From Planctomycetaceae bacterium (GTDB lineage Bacteria > Planctomycetota > Planctomycetia > Pirellulales > Thermoguttaceae): 64,000 nucleotides of DNA. The notes under the pieces are model-generated. The model saw only the letters and a program-made list of their open reading frames with translations. It searched no databases and was not told the origin of the DNA. The stretch covers positions 1 to 64,000 of the forward strand of contig JAAYAY010000324.1 of the NCBI GenBank assembly GCA_012719125.1, given 5' to 3'. Position numbers and translations under genes: made by a program. Below are positions 53,122-61,742 of this stretch, piece by piece; within the stretch, counting starts at the first letter, position 1, and each line of letters starts with the position of its first letter.

Positions 53122-54645
53122 CTAGCTCTCCTCTTTGGCTTCCTCCGGCTCGCTTTCAGCCCGGGCCTCGGGGATCTCGGATTCCTCCTCGCCACCTCCC
53201 GCCGCCCGATTGATCGCGGTCGAATCGGGATGACCCAACTCGTACGGCACTTCGGTGAACGTTGCCTCGGCCAAGATCAAGTCGATCACCTTGCGTTCGA
53301 TGATCTGATTCCGCAAGGCGTCCATCGTGCCGCTCTTCTCAAGTCGCGACCGGACTCGGCGCGGCGTCTCTCCGCTTTGCATGGCGATCAGGGCGATCTC
53401 GGCGTCGTAATCCGCCTCATCCGCGTCGATGTCCTGGTCCTCGGCGATCCGTTCGAGAATGAAGTGTTCCTTCAAGGCCCGCGCCGTTTCCACGCGGCTG
53501 TTCTGACGCAGTTGATTCTCGTACGAGCGGATCTCATCCTCGCCGAAGCCGCTACGCTGCAATTCCATCACAGCCCGGTTCATTTCTCGCTCGCTCTGCC
53601 GCTCCAGCAGGCCGGGTGGCAGGTCCCAGTCGGCGGCCACCGTCAGAGCTGCTGTCACCTGCTCCCGTGCGCGGCGGTGCTGCTGGTACTCCAGTTGGCG
53701 TTTGAGGTTATCGCGAACGGCATCGCGCAGATCGGCTTCCGACTCGAAGTCGCCAATCTTGGCGAGAAAAGCCGGAGTCAACTCGGGAAGCTCCAGGCGT
53801 TTGACTTCGAGAATCTCGAATTCTGCCGTGACGGCCTCGCCTCGCAGGGCCCGGTTCGGGGCGTCGTCGGTCAGCGTCGCCTCCGCCGATACCTTGTCGC
53901 CCGCTTTTGCCCCCTCCATCAACTTGTCGAAACCCTCGATGGTGCCGTCGCGGAAACTCAAGGACGAACGAATCCGGATGACCTCCTCTTCCGCACTCGA
54001 GAGCGTCTGCCCACTGTGGACGAAAGACAGGTTCGTGACGATGTAGTCGCCAGGGGAGGCCGGTCCGTCCTTCGGCGCCAATTGGCCGTAACGCGCCAGC
54101 ACCTGCTCGAATTCCTGATCGACGTCGGCTTCGCTGAATTCCCGCACCGGGCGTTCGATCTTCAAACCTCTCCATTGGGGGACCTCGAACTCCGGCCGGA
54201 CTTCAAGATCGAATTCGAACGTCATCGGGCCCTCGTCAGGCAACTGGACGGCCTCGAAGTCGAAATCCGGCTCGCTGATCGGCGACAGTTTCTCCGAGTC
54301 GCTGATCTGGCCGATGCTGTCCATCAACAGGGAGCTCTTCACCCGATCCGCAACGTCTTTGCGGAAGCGGGTTTCGATCAACTTGCGGGGAGCCCGGCCG
54401 GGTCGGAAGCCGGGTACCTGCGCGGACGTCATTAACTCGCTGAACTCCTTGTCGAAGTACCGTTCGATATCCTCGCGCGGAATGCTCACCGTCACATGGC
54501 GCTCACAAGCACTTCGAGCGTCGATCTTCACTTCCAGGCCAAGCGAAACCTTCTCTTCGGATTCCTCTTGATCCGTGTTTTCCTCAACGGCGACATCCTC
54601 TGCAGAGGGGAGAGAGTCGTTCTCGGGGCGATCGGTTTCGGCCAT
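53122..54645 (-). CDS. tig: Trigger factor
   Basis: A 507-aa ribosome-associated chaperone and peptidyl-prolyl isomerase. ATG 54645 is chosen; the upstream 29 codons of the frame run into the tRNA. The N-terminal ribosome-binding loop has the hallmark GFRPGRAPRKLIETRF. A PPIase domain follows (PASPGDYIVTNLSF...), then the long helical C-terminal arms. Compared with E. coli (432 aa) it has extra acidic ends: NDSLPSAEDVAVEENTDQEE at the N-terminus and EEESEIPEARAESEPEEAKE at the C-terminus. tig-clpP-clpP is a common arrangement. Confidence 0.94.
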   Translation of the reverse strand: MAETDRPENDSLPSAEDVAVEENTDQEESEEKVSLGLEVKIDARSACERHVTVSIPREDIERYFDKEFSELMTSAQVPGFRPGRAPRKLIETRFRKDVADRVKSSLLMDSIGQISDSEKLSPISEPDFDFEAVQLPDEGPMTFEFDLEVRPEFEVPQWRGLKIERPVREFSEADVDQEFEQVLARYGQLAPKDGPASPGDYIVTNLSFVHSGQTLSSAEEEVIRIRSSLSFRDGTIEGFDKLMEGAKAGDKVSAEATLTDDAPNRALRGEAVTAEFEILEVKRLELPELTPAFLAKIGDFESEADLRDAVRDNLKRQLEYQQHRRAREQVTAALTVAADWDLPPGLLERQSEREMNRAVMELQRSGFGEDEIRSYENQLRQNSRVETARALKEHFILERIAEDQDIDADEADYDAEIALIAMQSGETPRRVRSRLEKSGTMDALRNQIIERKVIDLILAEATFTEVPYELGHPDSTAINRAAGGGEEESEIPEARAESEPEEAKEES

Positions 54646-54690
54646 ACCTGCGTACTTTGCGGAAAAAGGCTGCCTCAAAGAAATAGAAAG

Positions 54691-54763
54691 AGCGGGTGAT
54701 GGGAATCGAACCCACGACAACAACGTTGGCAACGTTGTGCTCTGCCAGCTGAGCTACACCCGC
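54691..54763 (-). tRNA. tRNA-Gly (GCC)
   Basis: On the minus strand GCGGGTG... pairs with ...CACCCGC. The anticodon stem CAACG/CGTTG encloses the loop TTGCCAA, giving anticodon GCC. The T-arm loop is GTTCGATTCC and the D-arm starts TAGCTCAGCTGGCAGAGC. 73 bases. It lies just upstream of tig on the same strand. Confidence 0.97.
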
Positions 54764-55153
54764 AACGGTTGAGCCCTGCACCTTCAACCCCAGGGAAGGC
54801 ACAAAGACCCTGAAAAATCGAATTATAAGACTCCCCCGCAAGCATTCAAGGGGTTGGGGCCGTCCCCCGTAGTAGAGCGTATGGCAGGGGGATCGTCAAT
54901 GGCTCTCGTCAGAGACCCACGGGCCGAGCTTCCCTGGGAACGCCTTCAAGGTGACAATTTGCCACGTTTCCCCTCTTGTTTCGGCCGGTTGCTTCCTGAT
55001 CCTTTCTCGAATCGCTCTTGCCTGCACAAAACCGCTACAACCGTAAGCACTTGCAGCCGGGCAAGTTGCCGGCTATCATGCAGCCAACTTCGCGACTCGT
55101 GGCCGTTTTCGCCAGTTCAATCTGACCTCCGCTCATCGAAAGTCGCCGATTCG
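54764..55153. other. Intergenic region upstream of the FHA gene
   Basis: No supported gene. A long open frame starts at 54854 but shows no domain before the FHA ORF begins at 55154. The promoter for the FHA gene and the 5' region of tRNA-Gly should lie here. Confidence 0.4.
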
Positions 55154-55684
55154 ATGCATGCGACCCTGGTCGTCGTCGGCGGCAAAGCCGACAAACGACA
55201 ACTCAACCTCGAGCTTCCGGTCATCCTCGGACGGAGCCGGCAAGCAGATCTGACCATCGTTCACTCGCTCATCAGTCGCACGCATTGCGAACTGTGTGAG
55301 CAGAACGGTGCGGTCCTGCTCCGCGACCTGGGATCTCTGAATGGGACCTTCTGCGGGGACCGCAGGATTCAGTCCGTGCTGCTCATGCCCAACGATCGGT
55401 TCTCGATCGGCCCTCTGACCTTTGAAATCCGGTACGAATCCGGTCTCGGTGCTCGGAAAAGAGGCGGAGCAGGAGACGTTCGGGGGGCTTCCGGGACACC
55501 GATTGAGCTGGCTGAGCCCATTGAGTCCGGCCCCGTCGAACTGGACGAAGCGGCCGAAATCTCCGGCCTGTTTGACGCACCCACCTCCCAGGCTCGACGC
55601 GACGGCTCCCGGGAGGAGGCAGACGCCTCGACCGGTGACGTCTCGAGTTCTAATCCCCGATTGCGGTCGAGGGATCCTCAATGA
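55154..55684 (+). CDS. FHA-domain protein
   Basis: A 176-aa protein with an N-terminal forkhead-associated domain (about 1-105). The phosphopeptide-binding positions are visible as GRSRQADLTI, SLISRTHCEL and LGSLNGTFCG. The C-terminal ~70 residues are acidic and disordered. FHA domains bind phosphothreonine, so a Ser/Thr kinase partner is expected. The 3' end overlaps the convergent fliM end by 35 bp. Confidence 0.85.
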   Translation: MHATLVVVGGKADKRQLNLELPVILGRSRQADLTIVHSLISRTHCELCEQNGAVLLRDLGSLNGTFCGDRRIQSVLLMPNDRFSIGPLTFEIRYESGLGARKRGGAGDVRGASGTPIELAEPIESGPVELDEAAEISGLFDAPTSQARRDGSREEADASTGDVSSSNPRLRSRDPQ

Positions 55685-56699
55685 GGTCCACCACTTGAAA
55701 GGCTTTGTGCCCTTTGAAGGAACCGGGGGCGGCGTGGAATTTCGGGACTCCTTCAATGGTGACCAGCATAGGGGAGCGGATGTCTTTCTGAGTCGTGATG
55801 ATGTCGCCCACCTGGAGTGCGACCAACTCACCCGTCGTGATCCGCGTTTGGGCAAGCCGGACGCGCAGTTCCACCAACGAATTCCGCAAGGCTCGCCCGA
55901 TCTGCTGAATGGATTCCTCCGAAGCCTTACGTTTCCCGTAGGTGATCCAACTGTTGGCCGACAGCTTTCCGCTGATCCGCTCAATCGAATTGTACGGGAT
56001 GCACAGATTGAGCATTCCGCGGATTTCGCCCAACGCGACTTCGAAGCTGATGAGAACCACCACTTCGTTCGGCGGGACGATCTGGACCAGTTGCGGATTG
56101 CTCTCGACGCGAACCACCTCGAGTTGCAGTTCCAGCACGTTTCTCCAGGCCTGAGCCAGCTCGGCCAGGAAGAGGTCGGTAATTCGCTTGACCAGAAGTC
56201 GTTCGATCTGGGTCAGGGGTCTGCGAGCCAAGGGGCTGGCTTCGCGTCCGCCGCCGAGCAAGCGGTCGATGATCGGATAGAGAATCGAGGGGTTGATATC
56301 GAGAATCAGATTCCCTTCCAGCGGCTCGGCACTCAGCAGATTGAAGCAGGTTGGATTCTCCAGGCTGAACACAAACTCGCTGTAGGTCAATTGGTCGACG
56401 CTGGTCAGCTTCACTTCGATCATGCTGCGGAGCATCGCCGAGAGTCCGGCCGCGAAGTTGCGGCTGAAGCCCTCGTGAAGCGTCTGCAAAGCTCGCATCT
56501 GCTCCTTGCCCACGCGCTCGGGGCGTTTGAAGTCGTAAGGCGTGATCTTCTCTCGCGGCTTTGTGGGCGCCCCTCCCGGTGCAGGGATGGGAGCGGCCGG
56601 CGCGCTCGGCTTGGCGATCGAGGCCGCCGACTCTCCGGTTGAAGCCATTGCGGACAGGAGGCTTTCGACCTCCGCCTGGCTCAAGACGTCTCCACCCAT
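55650..56699 (-). CDS. fliM: Flagellar motor switch protein FliM
   Basis: A 349-aa protein (start 56699, after AAGGATT). The N-terminal LSQAEVESLLSAM segment is the CheY-binding region of FliM. The middle CheC-like domain begins YDFKRPERVGKEQMRALQTLHEGF and includes LLGGGREASPL. The C-terminal surface-presentation/SpoA domain is RAL-RNSLVELRVRLAQTRITTGELVALQVGDII. It controls motor rotation at the flagellar C-ring. An Ala/Pro-rich stretch (about 28-52) separates the first two. Its 3' end overlaps the FHA gene. Confidence 0.94.
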   Translation of the reverse strand: MGGDVLSQAEVESLLSAMASTGESAASIAKPSAPAAPIPAPGGAPTKPREKITPYDFKRPERVGKEQMRALQTLHEGFSRNFAAGLSAMLRSMIEVKLTSVDQLTYSEFVFSLENPTCFNLLSAEPLEGNLILDINPSILYPIIDRLLGGGREASPLARRPLTQIERLLVKRITDLFLAELAQAWRNVLELQLEVVRVESNPQLVQIVPPNEVVVLISFEVALGEIRGMLNLCIPYNSIERISGKLSANSWITYGKRKASEESIQQIGRALRNSLVELRVRLAQTRITTGELVALQVGDIITTQKDIRSPMLVTIEGVPKFHAAPGSFKGHKAFQVVDLIEDPSTAIGD

Positions 56700-56780
56700 C
56701 GATTCAATCCTTGAATCTGACCAACTGCAAGCTGGTACGCTCCTTCGCCGACAACGCCGAACGATCGCAAACTCCGGCAA

Positions 56781-58055
56781 CTACTCGCGAATCTGGCCGC
56801 TGCCGTAGACCACGTATTTGTAACTCGTCAATTCGTTGATTCCGCACGGGCCGCGGGCGTGAAACTTGTCGGTGCTGATGCCGATTTCCGCCCCCAGACC
56901 GAATTCGCCTCCGTCGTTAAACCGCGTGCTCGCGTTGATCATCACGGCGGAACTGTCGATCCTCGCAGCGAATTCTCTTGCCGCGGCCAGGTCGGTCGTG
57001 ACGATCGCTTCCGTGTGCGCGGAACTGCAACGGTTGATGTGCTCCACGGCCTCATCCAACGATCCCGCGACCTTGACCGAAATCGTCGGGCCGAGGTATT
57101 CCTCCAGATAATCCTGTTCCGAGGCCCGGACCGCTTCAGGTACCAGGCGACAAACAGCCGCATCGCCTCGCAACTCGATCCCTCGCTGCAACAGCGCCCC
57201 GGCAATTCGAGGCAGAAGCGACTCGGCGACCTCCGCGTGAATTACCAACGACTCCGCCGCATTGCACACGCCCATCCGCTGGCACTTCGAGTTGACGACC
57301 AGCCTCTCGGCTACATCGGGATCGGCCGCCTTATCGATGTATACGTGGCAGTTGCCGGCAAAATGCTTGATCACGGGCATCTTCGCCTCCTCGCTGACCC
57401 GGCGGATGAGGCCTTCGCCGCCGCGGGGAATCGCCACGCTGATGTACTGCGGCAGCCTGAGGAAATACCCCACCGCCGCTCGATCCGTCGTCGATACGAG
57501 TTGAAGTGCGTCTGGGGGTATGCCTGCGTCGGCCGCGGCCTCCGCCAGTACCTCGGCTATCGCCACGCTCGAATGGAAGGCCTCCTTGCCGCCGCGCAGA
57601 ATCACGGCGTTGCCGCTCTTCACGCACAGGGCTGCGGCATCTGCCGTTACGTTCGGGCGCGACTCGTAGATGAAGAAGATCACACCCAGCGGCACCTGGA
57701 CCTTCTGGACCTCCAGGCCGTTCGGGCGAACCGAAGACTCCAGGATCCGCCCGACGGGGTCGGGAAGCATGGCGACTTCCTCAAGCGCGCGAGCAATGGC
57801 GGCGATGCGGTCCGGCGTGAGTCGCAGGCGATCGATCTGCGCCTCCGAAAGCCCGTACTCCGGGGCGGCCGCCAGGTCGACTCGATTGGCCTCGGCCAAC
57901 GCCACCGAGCGCTCGTGAAGAAGCCTTGCACTGCGGCGCAGCCAGTCATTCTTCTGATTTCCCGTTACCAAAGCCAACTCGGAAGCGGCACGATGGGCCC
58001 GCCGCGCCACATCGACACAGTAATCCTGCAGTTGCTCTTCACCGTTGTTTGTCAT
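56781..58055 (-). CDS. proA: Gamma-glutamyl phosphate reductase
   Basis: A 424-aa NADPH-dependent enzyme of proline biosynthesis, reducing glutamate-5-phosphate to the semialdehyde. The catalytic Cys is in QRMGVCNAAES. 'VIFFIYESRPNVTADA' and 'IPRGGEGLIRRV' are family signatures, as is the C-terminal GPCGINELTSYKYVVYG. The start at 58055 (MTNNGEE) is the first in good context; the upstream 26 codons look non-coding. proB is not in this window. Confidence 0.95.
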   Translation of the reverse strand: MTNNGEEQLQDYCVDVARRAHRAASELALVTGNQKNDWLRRSARLLHERSVALAEANRVDLAAAPEYGLSEAQIDRLRLTPDRIAAIARALEEVAMLPDPVGRILESSVRPNGLEVQKVQVPLGVIFFIYESRPNVTADAAALCVKSGNAVILRGGKEAFHSSVAIAEVLAEAAADAGIPPDALQLVSTTDRAAVGYFLRLPQYISVAIPRGGEGLIRRVSEEAKMPVIKHFAGNCHVYIDKAADPDVAERLVVNSKCQRMGVCNAAESLVIHAEVAESLLPRIAGALLQRGIELRGDAAVCRLVPEAVRASEQDYLEEYLGPTISVKVAGSLDEAVEHINRCSSAHTEAIVTTDLAAAREFAARIDSSAVMINASTRFNDGGEFGLGAEIGISTDKFHARGPCGINELTSYKYVVYGSGQIRE

Positions 58056-58346
58056 GAGTCCGTCTTTCCAGAATAGTCCGGTTGGCGTTTTGCTCGCCGC
58101 GGCAGCGCGACCGCAACAATTCGTCCCGGCCACGCGATCAAACCCCCATCATAGGCCTCAATCGGTCGCCAGGCAGCGAAACGGCAACCTGCTACATTCG
58201 GTCGAGTGGCTCACCAGGCGCACGGCAAGCCGCGTGAGTATCCCTGAGAGGAGGGATTCGGTCAACCGAGATTCCAAGGGAGAATAACAAAAATGGGGCG
58301 ATTGGGAAAGGCGTGTGAAGAATCGCCATGTCGCGCACACGCAGCA

Positions 58347-58412
58347 CACTCAGGGCGTAGCGATGGGCGTGGTGACCTGACCATGCACGCCCATCGCTAC
58401 GCTCTGAGCGTG
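58347..58412. repeat. Inverted repeat 'gcgtagcgatgggcg'
   Basis: Left arm CACTCAGGGCGTAGCGATGG plus GCGTG (58347-58371) pairs with right arm CACGCCCATCGCTACGCTCT plus GAGCGTG (58386-58412), with small differences, around a 14-base loop. Confidence 0.75.
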
Positions 58413-58503
58413 CCACCCAGAATGATCCGGGCTTGGCGGCGATCGTGTGCCGACGGAGGCTGCCCATTCTCGAGGGGCGAAGGAGAGCGAAATCCGATTC
58501 GTG

Positions 58504-58543
58504 CCGGACGCGTCCCAAGGTGTGGCGATTGGGACGCGTCCGG
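58504..58543. repeat. Perfect 15-bp inverted repeat
   Basis: CCGGACGCGTCCCAA at 58504-58518 and TTGGGACGCGTCCGG at 58529-58543 pair perfectly around a 10-base loop. It lies in the spacer after proA, with no T run after it. Confidence 0.8.
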
Positions 58544-58848
58544 ATGAGACCCTGCACGGCGGCATCGATGCCGGCTTGGCAGCCCTGTATAGGCCCGGAC
58601 CTGGCCGGGACGACCCTGGAAACCGTCCCCAGGCTACCAAACGTCATCGGATTGCGCCGGTTGGAAACTCCATTCCGGACCGCAGCCGGTTCGGCGACAG
58701 GCAATGGTCCATGGTCCCCGCGACATATCGACCCTCGACGAGGAACAACAAACGGGACTTGATTTGTGTCGCGCAACAGCGTGACGTTGTTCGATGTCGA
58801 ACCAATCCGAGTTGTTCGTCGGTTGCGTCGTGCAGCTTGCGGCAAGGC

Positions 58849-59145
58849 CTAAGCGGCGGCGCGGTCCAAACAGGGAGAAACCAACAATTGCATTTTCAGG
58901 AAACGTTCCCCAGTTGATCCGTAGAACAGGATCTGGTTGCGGTCGGTTTCCCAGATGGCCGTAAACTTCACGGCTCGCGGGCCATGAAGGCAGAAGTACA
59001 TGCCGCAGGGCCGGCCTCCCCGGCGGAGTACGCGTTCTGTCATCTCAAAAGCGTCCAGCTTCAACTCATAGTGTTCGCACAGGGTCTCGTTCACGAATTC
59101 TCGAAGGGCGTCTACGTTGCTTATCTGGGTCAAACGAGTGTGCAT
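58849..59145 (-). CDS. Small conserved protein, unknown function
   Basis: A 98-aa protein starting at ATG 59145 (MHTRLTQISN). The sequence is well ordered: LREFVNETLCEHYELKLDAF, ERVLRRGGRPCGMYFCLHGP, then AVKFTAIWETDRNQILFYGS. From memory it resembles a small hypothetical protein common in planctomycetes. No catalytic motif is seen. Confidence 0.72.
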   Translation of the reverse strand: MHTRLTQISNVDALREFVNETLCEHYELKLDAFEMTERVLRRGGRPCGMYFCLHGPRAVKFTAIWETDRNQILFYGSTGERFLKMQLLVSPCLDRAAA

Positions 59146-59440
59146 TTTACAGGGAATCCTCCGTACTGCGCACAATCCCGGCGCAAATTGACGGGAGCGT
59201 GCAAGTGAGGAAAATTAGGGTGGGTGCTGACAAAAAATACTATCGGCAAAATAGGCAAGCAAGTTCTGCGTCAAAAACGCGAATTTAGGAGACTGAAGAA
59301 GAGTGGGGGGGTGCTTCTGTCGGCGCTATCCCATGGCACATACGAACCTAGGGCTAGTCGTCTCTCACGAGCACAATCCCGACCTGTTTTGCCGCAAGCC
59401 TTGCTATGCCTGCACGACCCGTCAAGTCTCGCTCGATTGC

Positions 59441-60433
59441 CTATTTCTTTTCGGCAGCATAGGCGTCAAACGCCTCTTGAACCCTTCCTTTTTTCTCATC
59501 GCCTTGGTGGAGCAGCACCCGATAGCGGAACACCATCGACTCGCCAGGCTGGAGCGTGTGCGAACCGTCCTTAGGATTGTCCTTCTCGAAGTCATGAATG
59601 CCAAACGGGTTGGCTGCGAAAAGACCGTACGTCCGCACGTGCCAGTAGGTTGGGAAGCGAAAACTGCTGGGATGATTGAGAACGGCTATCCCAAGCGTCT
59701 CGCCCTCTACGGGACCGTAATAGTCGACCCAGGTTGCCCGCTTTGCCCACGCGTCATCGTCGCGCTGGCCTTCGGAATTGACGATATGTCCACCCCAACT
59801 CGGGTCGGTTTCCGGCACTCCCATGCGAGCGTTCGGCTTGGCGGCATCGACTTTCATCGTCCCTGCCACGCGGATTCCAAACGTGCCTTCCTTCGTGTCG
59901 CCGAACGTGACCGGCTTATCGGTCGCCTTGACGATAATCTCAACGTCGATCCATCGCGACTGGGCGTCTGCGCCGAACACGAACGTGCGTTGATCCGTGC
60001 ACTGGACGTTTCCGTCCCGATCGACCCAGTTGTTTTCCGTGACGATCTTGCCCGTCGAGCCGCTCGACATCTCGACGAACCGAACGTGCTTGATCGGATC
60101 GCGATGCCAAAAACTGCAGCCGTTGACGTCGCCGTGATTGAACCACAGGGAGCGGTGATGCGGATGGTCCTTGCGCTCCGACTTGTGTCCCTCTGCCATC
60201 GGATAGGCACGAGTCATTGCCTTTCCCGTCGGTCCCACAATCGGCCAGAGAATCGGCGTCTCGAAAACCTCGCCCTCGCCGAACCCAGTCAGGTACTCGG
60301 TGAACAGTTTCCCATCGACTTTCACGACGGCGCCCTTTTCGGAAGGGGTGACGGCGATCTCTCCAAAGGCCTCGGCGACCGTCCCCAGAACCAGGACACC
60401 CAACATTCCAACGCAAGTCATGGCGCGCAGCAT
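59441..60433 (-). CDS. Secreted DUF6807/PmoA-like protein
   Basis: A 330-aa exported protein. GAGGAG sits 7 bases before ATG 60433, and a signal peptide follows (CVGMLGVLVLGTVAEAFG). The mature part shows the PmoA-like pattern: RAYPMAEGHKSERKDHPHHR then SLWFNHGDVNG, GIRVAGTMKVDA, then DYYGPVEGETLGIAVLNHP. Despite the name, these proteins are not methane monooxygenase subunits; they are exported, probably carbohydrate-related proteins abundant in planctomycetes. The substrate is unknown. Confidence 0.85.
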   Translation of the reverse strand: MLRAMTCVGMLGVLVLGTVAEAFGEIAVTPSEKGAVVKVDGKLFTEYLTGFGEGEVFETPILWPIVGPTGKAMTRAYPMAEGHKSERKDHPHHRSLWFNHGDVNGCSFWHRDPIKHVRFVEMSSGSTGKIVTENNWVDRDGNVQCTDQRTFVFGADAQSRWIDVEIIVKATDKPVTFGDTKEGTFGIRVAGTMKVDAAKPNARMGVPETDPSWGGHIVNSEGQRDDDAWAKRATWVDYYGPVEGETLGIAVLNHPSSFRFPTYWHVRTYGLFAANPFGIHDFEKDNPKDGSHTLQPGESMVFRYRVLLHQGDEKKGRVQEAFDAYAAEKK

Positions 60434-60680
60434 CGACGTACTCCTCTTTTTCATCCGGTTCAGACTGGCAGATCCTCGGAAGCGGGCCCGATCAGCCGCC
60501 TCAGCAGCCAGGGCGCAGACGCCATCATACTCTGCCCCGTGTTGGCATGCCACTCATCGCGCCGGGCAAGACCCCGACCGCCACGAAGAAAGGGAAGAAG
60601 CCGAATACGGCCAGACGGATCACCAGATCCCGCAAGGACGACGGTTCTGCGGCGGGCGCGCGCTTGCCCCCCCGGAATTG

Positions 60681-61478
60681 TCACCGACTTGGCTGCATCA
60701 GGGTCTGGTACTCCCCAAACGGGAGGGAGCGGAACATGGCGATGAATTGATCCGTCTGCGCGACTCGGTTCCGGTCGGATTCCAGAAGGTGAGGGATCAC
60801 GCGGTGTTCGCTTCTCGCTGACGATTCTTCCCCAAGGAAAGTGTCACCCTTGGGACGGACCGTAAGATGAACTTCCTGTGGTACTCGTCCGAGCCGCTGC
60901 AAGGCCCGGTTAAGCTGGATCCGTGGAAAGGGCGGTCGCGAGCCAGGATTCAGGCGAGTGTTCAAGAGACACTGCCAGTCACAGAATTCCAGGTAGAGCC
61001 GGAGGATTTCGCCGCGAGCCGGTTCCCGCGTATCGACCTCGTAGGTGAGCCAGGAGCTCTGTAGCTGCAGCTTGCCTGTCGATGCGTCGAAGACCTCCTC
61101 CAGTTCGGGCTTTGCCGAGAACCGAAGAAACTCATCAGGCTGCCCCAGCGCCCACGTTCGAAGTTGTTCTGAAAGGGTTTCCAACTCCCGGAAATTCAGC
61201 TCCGTCCGGACTTTTCTCAGGGGATCAAGCAGGATGATACGGTTTGCGGCACGGTCAAAAACCGTGATCTCTTGAGGATTTTCGAGATAATCGTAAACGA
61301 GGTCTTCGTAGAAGATCGTCGTGCTTCGGATCTTCGGTTCCTCCGCGTCCTCGGCGAATACCTGATTCTCGACACGAAACCCCTCGCCCAAGGACGGCAG
61401 ACTTGCGGCACAAACGATCATTCCCGAGATCAACGACACTCCCAGCGACAGGGGGGGGCTCGTCAGCGGCTTGTCCAT
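60681..61478 (-). CDS. Secreted protein of unknown function
   Basis: A 265-aa protein. ATG 61478 is preferred because GGAGA lies 8 bases upstream; ATG 61493 and GTG 61514 are in-frame alternatives. A signal-like hydrophobic stretch (LGVSLISGMIVCAASLPSLG) follows. The rest is charged, with IFYEDLVYDYLENPQEITVF and LRLYLEFCDWQCLLN. No domain is recognised. It lies alone between DUF6807 and larC. Confidence 0.65.
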   Translation of the reverse strand: MDKPLTSPPLSLGVSLISGMIVCAASLPSLGEGFRVENQVFAEDAEEPKIRSTTIFYEDLVYDYLENPQEITVFDRAANRIILLDPLRKVRTELNFRELETLSEQLRTWALGQPDEFLRFSAKPELEEVFDASTGKLQLQSSWLTYEVDTREPARGEILRLYLEFCDWQCLLNTRLNPGSRPPFPRIQLNRALQRLGRVPQEVHLTVRPKGDTFLGEESSARSEHRVIPHLLESDRNRVAQTDQFIAMFRSLPFGEYQTLMQPSR

Positions 61479-61742
61479 CGCAATCTTCTCCATGGTGAGA
61501 ATCCGTTCCGCCACATGATATGGGCAGGATCAGTCAACGTACGGAGAATACCCGAGCCTTGGGCAACGTGTAAACCGCAATCAGCGAGGGCGCTCTGCCT
61601 GGATGGCGCCGGTTTGCCGTTCGACGACACACCCGCCCGGTGCTAAGATAGTCCCCTGCCCGTTTCGCAAGACCCGCCATCGGCCAACCCTTTCGGCTGC
61701 AAACACGAAACCACTCGTTCCCGCATTACCTGTCCACGATCT

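Larger units (their letters stand above)
58056..58848. other. Long intergenic region with hairpins
   Basis: About 790 bases without a supported gene. It contains two inverted repeats listed separately (58347-58412 and 58504-58543). Open frames here have no recognisable domain. Confidence 0.65.
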
